From contig CAJTTF010000005.1 of NCBI GenBank assembly GCA_910579165.1, positions 1-64,000 of the forward strand: DNA of 64,000 bases, read 5' to 3'. Numbering within the stretch: position 1 is the first letter of the stretch; every line of letters begins with the position of its first letter. A model generated the notes under the pieces. The model did not search any database. It saw nothing but the letters and a program-made list of their open reading frames with translations, and was not told the DNA's origin. Below, one piece after another: positions 55,436 to 64,000 of this stretch. Both the position numbers and the translations under genes were made by a program. The DNA is from an uncultured Atopobiaceae bacterium. GTDB lineage: Bacteria > Actinomycetota > Coriobacteriia > Coriobacteriales > Atopobiaceae.

Positions 55436-56506
55436 CTATTCGACAGCGTTGGCGAGGCGCTCTGCCCTATCTGCGGCAGCAAGTGCTTCAATAATTGCCT
55501 GCAGGCCATCGCCATTCAAAACGCCGTTATACGTGCCGTTAAAGCCAACGCGATGGTCAGTTACACGATCTTGCTGCTGGTTGTACGTGCGGATTTTCTC
55601 GGAACGATCACCATGACCTATTTGAGAAAGCCTTTTGGCACCCTCTTCCTCCTGCTGGCGCTCAAGCTCTTTCTCATACAAGCGAGCGCGCAACATGGCC
55701 ATGCAAACCTCGCGATTTTGAATCTGCGAGCGCTGATCTTGTGACTGCACAACCGTGTTGGTTGGAAGATGAGTGATGCGCACTGCCGAGTAGGTCGTAT
55801 TGACGCCCTGACCACCCGGGCCAGAGGAACAATAGGTGTCGATGCGCAGCTCGGAAGGGTCAATTTGAATATCGATTTCATCGGCCTCAGGCATGACGGA
55901 GACCGTGGCGGTTGAAGTTTGGATGCGTCCTTGCGACTCCGTTTTAGGCACACGCTGCACGCGATGCACGCCCGATTCATACTTCATTACGGAATACACT
56001 TTGTTGCCCAGGACTTTAAACTCGATCGTCTTAAAGCCACCCGCATCTGAAGGGCTTGCCGATAAAATCTCTATCTTCCAGCCCTTTTCCTCAGCAAAGC
56101 GCTCATACATCTTGAATAGGTCACCAGCAAAAATAGCCGCCTCATCACCTCCTGCTGCTCCCCGGATGGACACGATGGTATCCTTCTCATCCATGGGGTC
56201 TCCGGGGATGAGCATAATCTTTATCTCATCCTCTAAGCTGGGAAGCTTTTCCTCGTTAGCAGCAATCTCCTCTTGCAGCAAGGCTTTTGCATCCGGATCG
56301 CTCTCCTCTTTTAGCAGCTCTTTCGCCGCTTGAATATCGTCGAGCGCGTTTAAGTAGGCCTGCGCTTTTACCACCAAATCTTCTTGGTTAGCGTATTCCT
56401 TGGCGAGGCGTGCATATTCCTTTTGGTCCGAGTAGACCGCAGGATCCTGCAACTTTTTTCCAAGCTCTTCGTAGGCTTTGAGGAGTGCTTTCAGTTTCTC
56501 TGGCAT
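55436..56506 (-). CDS. prfA: Peptide chain release factor 1
   Basis: RF1 reads UAA/UAG and releases the peptide. 356 residues. The PxT-type recognition loop lies before the GGQ motif in GPGGQGVNTTYSAVRI, followed by QDQRSQIQNRE. Conserved RIRTYNQQQDRVTDHR-like residues are near the end. It lies between prmC and the small LPHTG gene, 14 bp after the latter. Confidence 0.97.
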   Translation of the reverse strand: MPEKLKALLKAYEELGKKLQDPAVYSDQKEYARLAKEYANQEDLVVKAQAYLNALDDIQAAKELLKEESDPDAKALLQEEIAANEEKLPSLEDEIKIMLIPGDPMDEKDTIVSIRGAAGGDEAAIFAGDLFKMYERFAEEKGWKIEILSASPSDAGGFKTIEFKVLGNKVYSVMKYESGVHRVQRVPKTESQGRIQTSTATVSVMPEADEIDIQIDPSELRIDTYCSSGPGGQGVNTTYSAVRITHLPTNTVVQSQDQRSQIQNREVCMAMLRARLYEKELERQQEEEGAKRLSQIGHGDRSEKIRTYNQQQDRVTDHRVGFNGTYNGVLNGDGLQAIIEALAAADRAERLANAVE

Positions 56507-56520
56507 AGTGGGTGACGTTG

Positions 56521-56754
56521 TTAGTTTTTATCGGAGGATGCGTTTTGTTCTGTGGGGGTATTTTCTTCATGCGAGTGAGGAGGCTGGGCTGCGTGACGCG
56601 GAGCATAGTTTGCTTTTGCTGCCTTGCGCTTGGAATATAAAAGAAACCCAACGATAATCGCAATAATGATGGCTGCTATGACGAAGAGCCAGGGCAGGTA
56701 GCTAATAATGAGATCCCCCGTATGAGGAAGAGCAGAAAATGCTTTTATATTCAT
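56521..56754 (-). CDS. Small membrane protein with N-terminal LPHTG sorting-signal-like segment
   Basis: 77 residues. Residues 9-13 are LPHTG, followed by a hydrophobic segment (about 15-42) and a basic SKRKAAK, which is the order of a sortase sorting signal. Here, however, it forms the start of the protein, with no secretion signal or surface domain in front. A hydrophilic tail (His/Pro/Glu/Asn-rich) follows. AAAGGAG stands 7 bases before ATG 56754, so the start is well supported. It lies 14 bp before prfA and is probably co-transcribed with it. Function is unknown; it could be a relic of a surface protein or a small protein using the signal as a membrane anchor. Confidence 0.8.
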   Translation of the reverse strand: MNIKAFSALPHTGDLIISYLPWLFVIAAIIIAIIVGFLLYSKRKAAKANYAPRHAAQPPHSHEENTPTEQNASSDKN

Positions 56755-56983
56755 GAAGTTCTCCTTTGCGTTGCGGCTTTCTCGGTTGCTTTCACAGCGC
56801 TGTTGCCAGCGCCCTTCAGGATTTACCTATCGTTTCTCTTACGCTCTTAGTCTGTTCTCAATCTCTTCTTAATCTATTCTTTATCTATTCTTGCGCTTTT
56901 GTGGAATAAACATTTTTGCAAACATCCACTAGTATAAAAGATAATATGCTGAATGATAGATATTGAGAACAAAAGGAGCCCTC

Positions 56984-58039
56984 ATGGCACATAAAGATCA
57001 GGAACAAAGTAAAAACACTTCTACAAAAAAGAAAGTGAACGAAAGCTCAAAGAGCGCCGCTAAAGAAGCCTCCCATGCTGCGGCTGCAGACAAAGATGCC
57101 AAGCAAAACGAGAAGCTAGAGGCAAGGGAGCAGTCCGAGCTCAAGAGAAAGCCCGTGGCACTTCGAGTTGGCGACCACTATCACTACACGCTTTCCAGCT
57201 ACGACCCCGTGGCGGTCACTGTACATGTTCCCAGCGTGGGCGACGTGGACGTGGAGTTCATGATGGAAAACATGGCACATGCAAACCACACAACACTCGC
57301 CAAGATTGATGATGCATGGGTTGAGAAGAATCTTGAGGGGCTCAAAACTGTTGAGGACTTCAAGAAGGCTATGCGTGCTCAGGCAGAGCACCTCAATGCC
57401 CACTATACTGAAGATCAAAAAACGGGTGCGGTGCTTGAGGCTCTTGCCCGCCGCCTTGAGCAGGAAGTACCTCTCGACGAGATTGCGCGCTACAGAGATC
57501 AGCTCTATCAAGCCATGAAGTTTGATGCAGAGAAGCAAGGAACCACCTTGGAGCATATGCTTTCCCATATGGGAGTGGGGGAAGCGGGGCTCGATGCAAT
57601 GCTCGATGAGCGTGCCGCCCAGACTGCTGGTCAAGACGCCGCTCTTGCGGCTTATGCCGAGCACAAGAAACTCAAGGTGCCTACAGAGGAAATACCAGCG
57701 ATTTTGCACCTACCTCCCCAACAGGGCGAAGAAGTAATTGAACAAGCACAAAAGGCGGGACAAATGGCTCAGCTTGAGCGCACGTGCAGAAACGCCAAAG
57801 CGGCTCAGCTTGTAGTAGGTGAGGCAGACGTAACCTATTCTCACGATACCCCCGAGCAAACCAAAGCTCGCGAAGAACACATGCGCGGATTGCTCCAACA
57901 GATACGCGCCATGGACCAAGCCTCGGTTGTAGAAGGCAATAAGGAAAAGAAAGACCAGGGCAACAAAAAAGACGGAAAAAAGGATGAGGGCAATGGTAAA
58001 GGCGACGGGACAAAGCCATCCGGCTTCAAAGTTGTCTAA
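56984..58039 (+). CDS. Trigger-factor-like protein lacking ribosome-binding and PPIase domains
   Basis: 351 residues from ATG 56984 (AAGGAG upstream); an earlier in-frame ATG at 56963 is less likely. The N-terminus is Lys/Ala/Glu-rich. The middle (about 95-290) looks like the helical substrate-binding domain of trigger factor (WVEKNLEGLKTVEDFKKAMRAQ, then LEALARRLEQEVPLDEIARYRDQLY and AEKQGTTLEHMLSHMGV). The GFRxGKxP ribosome-docking loop and a FKBP domain are absent. It ends in a Lys/Gly/Asp-rich tail. A chaperone-like role is inferred from the domain. Its stop is followed closely by the YgjP-like gene. Confidence 0.72.
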   Translation: MAHKDQEQSKNTSTKKKVNESSKSAAKEASHAAAADKDAKQNEKLEAREQSELKRKPVALRVGDHYHYTLSSYDPVAVTVHVPSVGDVDVEFMMENMAHANHTTLAKIDDAWVEKNLEGLKTVEDFKKAMRAQAEHLNAHYTEDQKTGAVLEALARRLEQEVPLDEIARYRDQLYQAMKFDAEKQGTTLEHMLSHMGVGEAGLDAMLDERAAQTAGQDAALAAYAEHKKLKVPTEEIPAILHLPPQQGEEVIEQAQKAGQMAQLERTCRNAKAAQLVVGEADVTYSHDTPEQTKAREEHMRGLLQQIRAMDQASVVEGNKEKKDQGNKKDGKKDEGNGKGDGTKPSGFKVV

Positions 58040-58121
58040 GTTCTCCTTTCTACTAAGCGCGGGAGGCGTGGGAGACCATGCTTCCCGCGTTTCTTATAGG
58101 CGTTTAGGAGAAGGCGATTGT

Positions 58122-58670
58122 GTGGAAGTGTGGGGCGAGCCTTATACCATTGCCTTTGAAATCGTCCAGACGCCTGTGCATTTTCCCCATCACTTAAACG
58201 AGAACGAAGCGCGCTTCGTGGAACGTGTGGATGAGGTGCGCCTTGAGAAAGATAACGGGCATCTTGTTTTTGTCCTCACGGATTGCATTGCCAACAACAA
58301 GCAACATTCAGCGTGTGTGAGGCGTATTGCTTTTGAGAACTTTTTGAAAAAGGAAGTTGTTGCGCGCTTGGAGACCATCGTCCCGCAGGCAGAGCGAGCA
58401 TTGCAGGCCAAGACGCAACACTGGACCGTACGTACAATGAAAAGTCGCTGGGGTTCATGCCGATATGAGCGTGGCAAAATTTCAATCACAACCGATTTGG
58501 CCACGCATCGCCCCATCTATCTCACACTAATAGCTTTTCATGAGGTGGCTCATATGCACGCACACAATCATGGAGTGGAATTCAAAGCCTTGATGGACAA
58601 AAACATCCCCAGTTGGCGTCAGCTCCAGAAAGATTTAGACGCCCAGGGGATGCGAATGTATCTCAATTAG
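58122..58670 (+). CDS. YgjP-like (DUF45/M48-related) metallopeptidase domain protein
   Basis: A predicted zinc hydrolase. The family signature MKSRWGSCRYERGKISI is followed by the zinc site HEVAHMHAHNHGVEF, where two His of HExxH and a downstream His bind the metal. I place the start at GTG 58122, with AGGAGAAGG 7 bases upstream (182 residues). The frame is open back to 57984, inside the preceding gene, so a longer form is possible. It is likely transcribed with the trigger-factor-like gene. The biological substrate of this family is not known. Confidence 0.82.
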   Translation: MEVWGEPYTIAFEIVQTPVHFPHHLNENEARFVERVDEVRLEKDNGHLVFVLTDCIANNKQHSACVRRIAFENFLKKEVVARLETIVPQAERALQAKTQHWTVRTMKSRWGSCRYERGKISITTDLATHRPIYLTLIAFHEVAHMHAHNHGVEFKALMDKNIPSWRQLQKDLDAQGMRMYLN

Positions 58671-58748
58671 AGGGTTGGTGATGCTATGCGCCTAGAGGAA
58701 GAGCGTTAACAACCTATTACGCGAGATAAGCGCGTGTCACGCAAATAA

Positions 58749-59354
58749 CTAGTTCTCTTCCGCAGCTTCTTGGGTGGGCACATCGTCTGTTTTGACATCG
58801 CCGGCTGCATCAGCGGTGGCCTCAGCCGCCTCTGTTGCGGTTGCCTCTACAGCTTGGCCATCTGCAGTCTCAGCGACCTCGGTGACAGTAGCGGTTGCTG
58901 TAGCCTCTGCATCTTGACCGGCCTCTTCAGCCACATTCTCAGCCACAACTTGAGCTGCTTCTTCTGCGTTCTCTTGCGCTTGTTCCTCAGCGGCCTTCTC
59001 AGCCTCTTTTGCAGCCTGAGCAGCGTATTTCTCGGCACGCTTTGCCTTTTCAGCGGCCTTTGCTTGAGCTTTCTCAGCACGAGCTGCCGCCTCTTTCTCG
59101 GCCTCTTTTGCGCGGGCCTCTTTAGCTGCGGCGGCCTTCTCAAGAGCTGCCTTGGAAGCATCTCCAAACTTGCCGCTAAAGCGCTGTACGCGACCACCAG
59201 TATCAACAAGTTTTTGGTTGCCTGTATAGAACGGGTGACACTTATCGCAAAGATCGAGGGTGAGGGTAGGGACGGTTGACATGGTGGTCCAAGTGTTGCC
59301 GCATGAGCAGCGGACTTGGCATTCCATGTACTCTGGATGTACTTCTTTTTTCAT
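58749..59354 (-). CDS. rpmE: Ribosomal protein L31 with long Ala/Glu/Lys tail
   Basis: Large-subunit protein. Residues 1-66 are a complete zinc-type L31: MKKEVHPEYMECQV, C16-S-C18, C36-D-K-C39, HPFYTGNQ. AAGGAG precedes ATG 59354. Instead of ending near residue 70 the frame continues for about 135 residues rich in Ala, Glu, Lys and later Thr/Asp, predicted helical or disordered (201 residues in all). The first part of the tail is basic, the last part acidic. It is read through without a stop, so the extension is genuine in this genome. Confidence 0.95.
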   Translation of the reverse strand: MKKEVHPEYMECQVRCSCGNTWTTMSTVPTLTLDLCDKCHPFYTGNQKLVDTGGRVQRFSGKFGDASKAALEKAAAAKEARAKEAEKEAAARAEKAQAKAAEKAKRAEKYAAQAAKEAEKAAEEQAQENAEEAAQVVAENVAEEAGQDAEATATATVTEVAETADGQAVEATATEAAEATADAAGDVKTDDVPTQEAAEEN

Positions 59355-59435
59355 AATAATTCTCCTTTGTATGCCTTGGTTTCCGACCAAAGCGGGGTCC
59401 AATCCTATCATGAACGCATTTGTGGCGCAAACGTT

Positions 59436-61670
59436 TTATGCCTCTAGCTCATCCTTCAATTCTTCGTAGGTGCCATCACGGACGACCTTGCCATCCTCTA
59501 AAAGGATTACGCGATCGCATTTTTTGATGGTGGAGAGTCGGTGAGCTATTACAAGACGCGTAGCGTTGAGATCCGCCAAGTTGTCACTAATCTTTTGCTG
59601 CGTGGCATTATCTAACGCGCTCGTTGCCTCATCCAGGAAGAGAATCTTTGGCTTGCTCACGATGGCGCGGGCAATGGTGAGGCGCTGAATTTGCCCACCC
59701 GAGAGCCCTCCACCGTTATCGTCCATAAGGGTATGCATGCCCATAGGCAGTTCTCTAATGTCATCAGCTATACAAGCAAGTTCCGCAGCTTCCCACGCTT
59801 CATCCATCGACGCAAGTGGATTTGAAATCACAATATTTGAATAAATATCACCAGGGAACAACTTATCGTTTTGCATCACGATACCAATCCGGCGGCGCAA
59901 AGTACGCGCGTCGATCGTGCTTATATCGTGTCCATCAATAGCAATGACACCCGTCTCTGGCTGTTCAAAGCCCAGGAGAAGACGGAGAAGGGTCGTTTTT
60001 CCAACGCCCGTTTTTCCTACAAGAGCCACATATTCACCAGGCTTTAGAGTGAGAGATAAGTTCCTAAAAACGTAGGGTTGCTGCTTCGAATAGCGGAATG
60101 AGACGTCACTGAGCGTTATCTCCCCTTCGATGCTTTTAATGGGGCGCCTATCTGCACTAATCTCAGGCACCTCCTCCAAAAGAGGGTTAAGAAGCTTTAG
60201 TGCTGAAGAAATTGAGGCGAGCGAACTTGCAATGGACGGAAACGCCGCAAAGGCGCCAGAGACCATACCGTACGTGGCAACAAAGGCGTAAAAATCTCCT
60301 GTGGAAACACCGCTCATGCTGGCGCAGGCATACAGCAAAATCCAGCCGGTGCTTGTCAAGAAAGCTTGCAACGTGGAGCCATATTTAACCAAGAAAGGAA
60401 GGCGGTTCTGCCGTTGAAGTACCTTGCCAAAGTTGTGACCCCAGCGACTAAAAGCGCGTTTCTCGGCGCCAACAAGTTTAATCTTGCGCACACCCGAAAT
60501 GGTTTCAAGTTCAGTACCGGCGTTTTGCGAGGTCTGCTCTTGGATTCGGAACTGAGAGCGCGCGCCATATACCACCTGAAACGTAGAGAGCGCCGTCATT
60601 AAGCTCAATATAACCAGGGATGGGATGACAAGCGGGGGAGCATAGAGGAAAAGCTGCGCGATATAAACAAAGGACGCAAAAAAGCTGAGCGTAGAGGTTG
60701 ACGCTAGGTTGAGGGTCTCAGACCAAATGCGTTCAATGTTAGTCGTGAGATAGTTAAGCTGACCGGCATTATGCTTTTTGAAAAAGGAAGCAGGAAGCGC
60801 CATGACGCGTGCCATAAGCGAGGCTCGAATGGTAATCTCCCCTTCTTGCGTAAGACGCGCGACGGATATTGACTGCATCGTCGTGAAGAATTTTTGCCCT
60901 ATTAAAACGCAAACGAGAAAAATACCGGCACCAATGAGGAGAGCGCCGCGCCCAAGGCCCACCGCATCGCCCGTAATAATGCGGGTGAGTGCGGGAGAAA
61001 GCATACCAATTAACGTGCCGATAAGCGCGATTGCCACAGTACCCAAAATGCCCGTAAGCGGCATGGAACGGATGATGAAGAGGGGCATCGTCTTAAAGGT
61101 GAAACCATCAAGGGCAAGCGGGGGATAAAAACAGAGGGCTTCCGTATCGAAGAGATCTTCGTTCTTTCTTGAAACGCGCACAAACTTGCTCTTTGCTGTG
61201 TCCCAAAAGACGTAAACACCGCCACGACGCACCAAAGCAACAGGTGAACCAGAACTCTTAAACGCTCCCAGGTAGACTCCTATAGCATTTTTATACCAGC
61301 CCTTGGTGAGATCAACGCTTCGACGCATCACGCCTTCCGGCTCCAAGAGATAATCAATCTGCTCGTTGATGTCAGTAACGTCATCAGGAATCTCAACGGG
61401 CTTTACATGAAGTGCAGTAGCAACTTGAAAGAGCGCGGAACGCGCTGCCTCAGGATTGTTCTCAAGGGAGTGGGAGAGTTTTTTGCCTAGAGCACCTGCG
61501 GCAATGTCTGCATACGCTTCTTGACAAGCGGCTGCATCAGCGCGTTCGCGATAGAGCAGGCGCTCAGAAAAATCTTCAAACTCGCGCTCCTTCGCTTCTT
61601 TCTGCGCAAGAGTAAGCGGCTTTCCTGTCTTGCCTTGTCTCTTTTTGGGAGTTGGCGCTTTGCCTGCCAT
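59436..61670 (-). CDS. NHLM-type bacteriocin export ABC transporter, permease/ATPase
   Basis: 744 residues. A long N-terminal region (about 1-200) without membrane segments is typical of the ATPase/permease subunit of NHLM (nitrile-hydratase-leader microcin) systems. Six membrane segments follow. Then comes an ATPase with Walker A GKTGVGKTTLLRLL, signature LSGGQIQRLTIARA, Walker B ILFLDEATSALD and H-loop IAHRLST. Its ATG overlaps the stop of the upstream C39 exporter (TAATG). It likely pairs with that protein to export a ribosomally made peptide. The NHLM assignment is from recollection of the family architecture; a generic bacteriocin exporter is the alternative. Confidence 0.85.
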   Translation of the reverse strand: MAGKAPTPKKRQGKTGKPLTLAQKEAKEREFEDFSERLLYRERADAAACQEAYADIAAGALGKKLSHSLENNPEAARSALFQVATALHVKPVEIPDDVTDINEQIDYLLEPEGVMRRSVDLTKGWYKNAIGVYLGAFKSSGSPVALVRRGGVYVFWDTAKSKFVRVSRKNEDLFDTEALCFYPPLALDGFTFKTMPLFIIRSMPLTGILGTVAIALIGTLIGMLSPALTRIITGDAVGLGRGALLIGAGIFLVCVLIGQKFFTTMQSISVARLTQEGEITIRASLMARVMALPASFFKKHNAGQLNYLTTNIERIWSETLNLASTSTLSFFASFVYIAQLFLYAPPLVIPSLVILSLMTALSTFQVVYGARSQFRIQEQTSQNAGTELETISGVRKIKLVGAEKRAFSRWGHNFGKVLQRQNRLPFLVKYGSTLQAFLTSTGWILLYACASMSGVSTGDFYAFVATYGMVSGAFAAFPSIASSLASISSALKLLNPLLEEVPEISADRRPIKSIEGEITLSDVSFRYSKQQPYVFRNLSLTLKPGEYVALVGKTGVGKTTLLRLLLGFEQPETGVIAIDGHDISTIDARTLRRRIGIVMQNDKLFPGDIYSNIVISNPLASMDEAWEAAELACIADDIRELPMGMHTLMDDNGGGLSGGQIQRLTIARAIVSKPKILFLDEATSALDNATQQKISDNLADLNATRLVIAHRLSTIKKCDRVILLEDGKVVRDGTYEELKDELEA

Positions 61671-63847
61671 TATTCGCCCTCCACCAGTTGTGCATAGGAC
61701 CCACCAAGTTTAAGAAGTTCTTCGTGCGTTCCCGACTCCGCTATAGCGCCATCTTTAATCACAATAATGCGATCGCAATGCTTAATAGTGGAAAGGCGGT
61801 GCGCAACAAGAATGGCCGTTGCCTTACGTGCGCGTATTGCGTCCATGACTTTCCGTTCCGTCTTGTTATCGAGCGAGCTTGTGGCCTCATCCAACACAAT
61901 AATGGAAGGGTTCTGGGCAAAAATGCGTGCTATCTCCAAGCGCTGGCGCTGACCGCCAGAAAGGTCGGACCCATTAGCAGTAATACGCCTTTGATAGCCA
62001 CCTTCGCGCTCAATGACTTCTTCATTGATACAGGCATCCTTGGCGGCCTTCGTAATGTCCATATTGGAAATGGTTGTATCCCACATAGTAATGTTGTTAG
62101 CCACCGTATCGGCAAAGAGGAATGGTTCTTGATCCACTGCGCTTACACAGGAGAAAAAGACCGACTGGTTAATGTCTTTTGACATTTTGCCGTCATAGGT
62201 GATGCTGCCTTCCCACGGCTCAAGAATTGCCATCAAAAGCTTCACGATTGTAGATTTCCCGCATCCTGAGTCGCCGACAAAAGCTATGTGCTCACCAGGA
62301 TGAATCTCCAGATTGAAGTCTTTTATCAGGGGCTCTTCCAGGGGTGAGTATCCAAAGGTAACGTGATCGAATTTAATGTGACCTGAAAGCTGCTCAGCCG
62401 TGGCAAGTTTTACATCATCTTGCGAAAATGCGTTTTGCTCAGGGAAATTCATGACATCTTGGATGCGTTCAATTTGTGCGCGCATTTCTGTCATTGTCTG
62501 AGAGGCCGCAGTGAGCTGCGAGGCGGGTGACATAAATTGCGACAAGAATCCTTGGAAGGCCATCACCATACCTAACAGAAAATCGCCCTGGATAACAAAC
62601 CAGCATCCCAGCACCAAGACGAGCGTGTTAGCAAGACTCGAAGCAAGTGTTGCAGGTATCGATAAAAGCGCCGATTCGTAATTGATTTTTATTTGAGAAT
62701 TCACGGCGTTTGCCAAGCATCCAGACCAGCGGGAGAAGAAGCCATTCTCGGCACCCGATGCTTTAATCGTCTCCATCATCTGGAAACCAGAAGCACTGGT
62801 AGCGCTCTCAAGTGCTTGCAAGCGCTGATTGGCACGGATGAGGTCTCGACGGCGACGCGCCACAAGCTGCGAAGCCACAATACTCACAAAAGTGCAGATG
62901 AGACCTATGATAGCGAGAGGAACATTGTAGAGGAACATGACCACCAAATAGATGCAAGCAGTCACAGCATTAAAAGCGATGGGTGAAAGCGTGTTTACAA
63001 TCTGCAGTGCGATACTGTCATTTGAGCGCATGCGTGCAATCAAATCACCTGCGGAACGTTGCGAGAAAAACTCGATGGGGAGCTTAAGAAGATGCATCAT
63101 GTATTCACTGCTGGCTATGGCGGTGAAAGAAAGGCGCGTCTTCAGGTCAAAAAGGAAACGCAACACGCCCAAAACAGCCGTTGTTATTGCAGAAAACGCC
63201 ATTATGCAAAGAAGCGGCACGAGCCATGCCCGCGTGGGAGCATTAAGGACGTGATCGATAAAAACGCGACTAAAGACGGGAGGAAAAATTCCCACGACCG
63301 TGGCGAGAATGGAAAGCACAATGGTGATGATAATGACAAGTGCAGCACCGCTCAGCCGTGAGAGCGCAAAGGCGCGAACGCTGGTTTTGTGTCCATCGGC
63401 AACAAATGCTTCGGTAGGTTCAAAGGTCATCACGATGCCTGTAAATGACCTATCAAATTCGTCCATCTCGACGGTATAGGCACCACGAGCAGGATCGGTA
63501 ATGTAGGCTTTACCCCTCCTAAAACCACGAAGAACGACAAAATGATCCATGTTCCAATGAATGATGCAAGGGAACAGAACGTTTCCTACAAGCTCGTCGG
63601 GTTCAAATCGATAGCCATGCGCTTCAAGCCCGTACGTTCGGGCGGCCTTAATGATATTGAGCGCCCTTGCACCATCGCGCGATACACCGCAAGCTTCTCT
63701 CACCTTCTCCAGAGGAACCCATTTACCCCAATAAGCAAGAAGCATCGTGAGGCAAGCGGCGCCGCATTCGAGCGACTCCATTTGCATGACGAGAGGAACG
63801 CGAACGGGACGTGCGTGAGAACCTTTATGCTTTCTTCTAAGAAACAT
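61670..63847 (-). CDS. NHLM-type peptidase (C39)-containing ABC exporter
   Basis: 725 residues. An N-terminal C39 cysteine peptidase (QMESLECGAACL with Cys28; NMDHFVVL with His102; ITDPARG with Asp118) removes leader peptides, usually after a double Gly. Six membrane helices follow. The ATPase has Walker A GDSGCGKSTIVKLL, signature LSGGQRQRLEIARI, Walker B IIVLDEATSSLD and the H-loop VAHRLST. It lies between a partial upstream gene (9 bp gap) and the second ABC protein (1 bp overlap), the usual order of NHLM export operons. The precursor peptide is not in the window. Confidence 0.9.
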   Translation of the reverse strand: MFLRRKHKGSHARPVRVPLVMQMESLECGAACLTMLLAYWGKWVPLEKVREACGVSRDGARALNIIKAARTYGLEAHGYRFEPDELVGNVLFPCIIHWNMDHFVVLRGFRRGKAYITDPARGAYTVEMDEFDRSFTGIVMTFEPTEAFVADGHKTSVRAFALSRLSGAALVIIITIVLSILATVVGIFPPVFSRVFIDHVLNAPTRAWLVPLLCIMAFSAITTAVLGVLRFLFDLKTRLSFTAIASSEYMMHLLKLPIEFFSQRSAGDLIARMRSNDSIALQIVNTLSPIAFNAVTACIYLVVMFLYNVPLAIIGLICTFVSIVASQLVARRRRDLIRANQRLQALESATSASGFQMMETIKASGAENGFFSRWSGCLANAVNSQIKINYESALLSIPATLASSLANTLVLVLGCWFVIQGDFLLGMVMAFQGFLSQFMSPASQLTAASQTMTEMRAQIERIQDVMNFPEQNAFSQDDVKLATAEQLSGHIKFDHVTFGYSPLEEPLIKDFNLEIHPGEHIAFVGDSGCGKSTIVKLLMAILEPWEGSITYDGKMSKDINQSVFFSCVSAVDQEPFLFADTVANNITMWDTTISNMDITKAAKDACINEEVIEREGGYQRRITANGSDLSGGQRQRLEIARIFAQNPSIIVLDEATSSLDNKTERKVMDAIRARKATAILVAHRLSTIKHCDRIIVIKDGAIAESGTHEELLKLGGSYAQLVEGE

Positions 63848-63856
63848 GGGGTGGTG

Positions 63857-64000
63857 CTATCCAAAAAGAAAATCGATGGGCGATCCAGAGTGCACCACTA
63901 TCGTTACCGCGTAAGAACCGTTGGGAAGAAGCGCCCGCGCAAATCCTTCGCAATAGGGACTATTCCAATCAAAGTCTGGAATGCCGTTTTGATCAACATC
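63857..64000 (-). CDS. C-terminus of upstream export-operon protein, possibly HlyD-type adaptor
   Basis: Open frame from the window edge to TAG at 63857, 47 residues visible (ending YAVTIVVHSGSPIDFLFG). The final 'beta strand then PIDFLF' resembles the end of HlyD/membrane-fusion proteins, and NHLM operons normally have one at this position. The visible part is too short to prove it. Confidence 0.55.
   Translation of the reverse strand, partial: DVDQNGIPDFDWNSPYCEGFARALLPNGSYAVTIVVHSGSPIDFLFG

Noticed and set aside
56388..56663. 91-residue minus-strand frame overlapping prfA and the LPHTG gene
   Set aside because: It overlaps two better supported genes, has no ribosome binding site and no hydrophobic or family pattern.

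Overview
The window looks like the chromosome of an actinobacterium of the class Coriobacteriia, probably family Atopobiaceae (Atopobium/Olsenella/Lancefieldella-like). The reasons are the character of the 16S rRNA (5' end with GAGTTCGATCCTGG), moderate GC, strong AAGGAGG ribosome binding sites, BspA-like LPXTG surface proteins, a SARP-type regulator and the mix of housekeeping genes. The species call is an inference; no database was searched.

Layout. 1-729 is the start of a BspA/DUF285-type surface protein whose putative promoter spacer is a G10/A8 homopolymer. 1085-9341 holds a DXS-like gene, a split transketolase (tktA, tktB), prfB and secA. 9707-14799 holds a giant SARP/STAND-like regulator and a divergent AAA ATPase, separated by two copies of a 20-bp palindrome. 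14951-15269 is a tandem cluster of structured REP-like elements, followed by a complete rRNA operon on the minus strand (16S-23S-5S, no tRNA in the spacer). 21204-25913 has a cysteine desulfidase, a FucP-like MFS transporter and a LexA-box dinB operon. 26051-33779 is the F1Fo ATP synthase operon, followed by upp, rpiB, groESL and nadE. 40397-43126 carries tRNA-Glu, an LPATG BspA-like protein, tRNA-Ser, tadA, an orphan array of dyads and tRNA-Leu. 43230-50731 holds nhaA-mfd-divIC, degV and mscS. 50740-59354 is the pcrA-tsaC-prmC-prfA-(LPHTG mini-protein) run and rpmE, split by a trigger-factor-like/YgjP pair. 59436-64000 is an NHLM-type bacteriocin export operon (two ABC proteins, one with a C39 leader peptidase) whose upstream gene runs off the window.

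A theme not covered by ordinary annotation runs through the window. Short tandem duplications have been fixed in-frame in many conserved enzymes (tktA, tktB, dinB, nadE, prmC, nhaA, probably mfd), usually between domains or in surface loops. Degenerate short repeats also fill many intergenic gaps. Several proteins (L31, ATP synthase alpha and b, SecA) carry long low-complexity tails. In nadE the repeat accompanies apparent loss of the glutaminase nucleophile.

The best candidates for undescribed biology are the homopolymer-spaced surface-protein promoter, the REP-like element with compensatory stem changes, the helically phased dyads beside tRNA-Leu, the stand-alone sorting-signal peptide, and the NHLM export operon.
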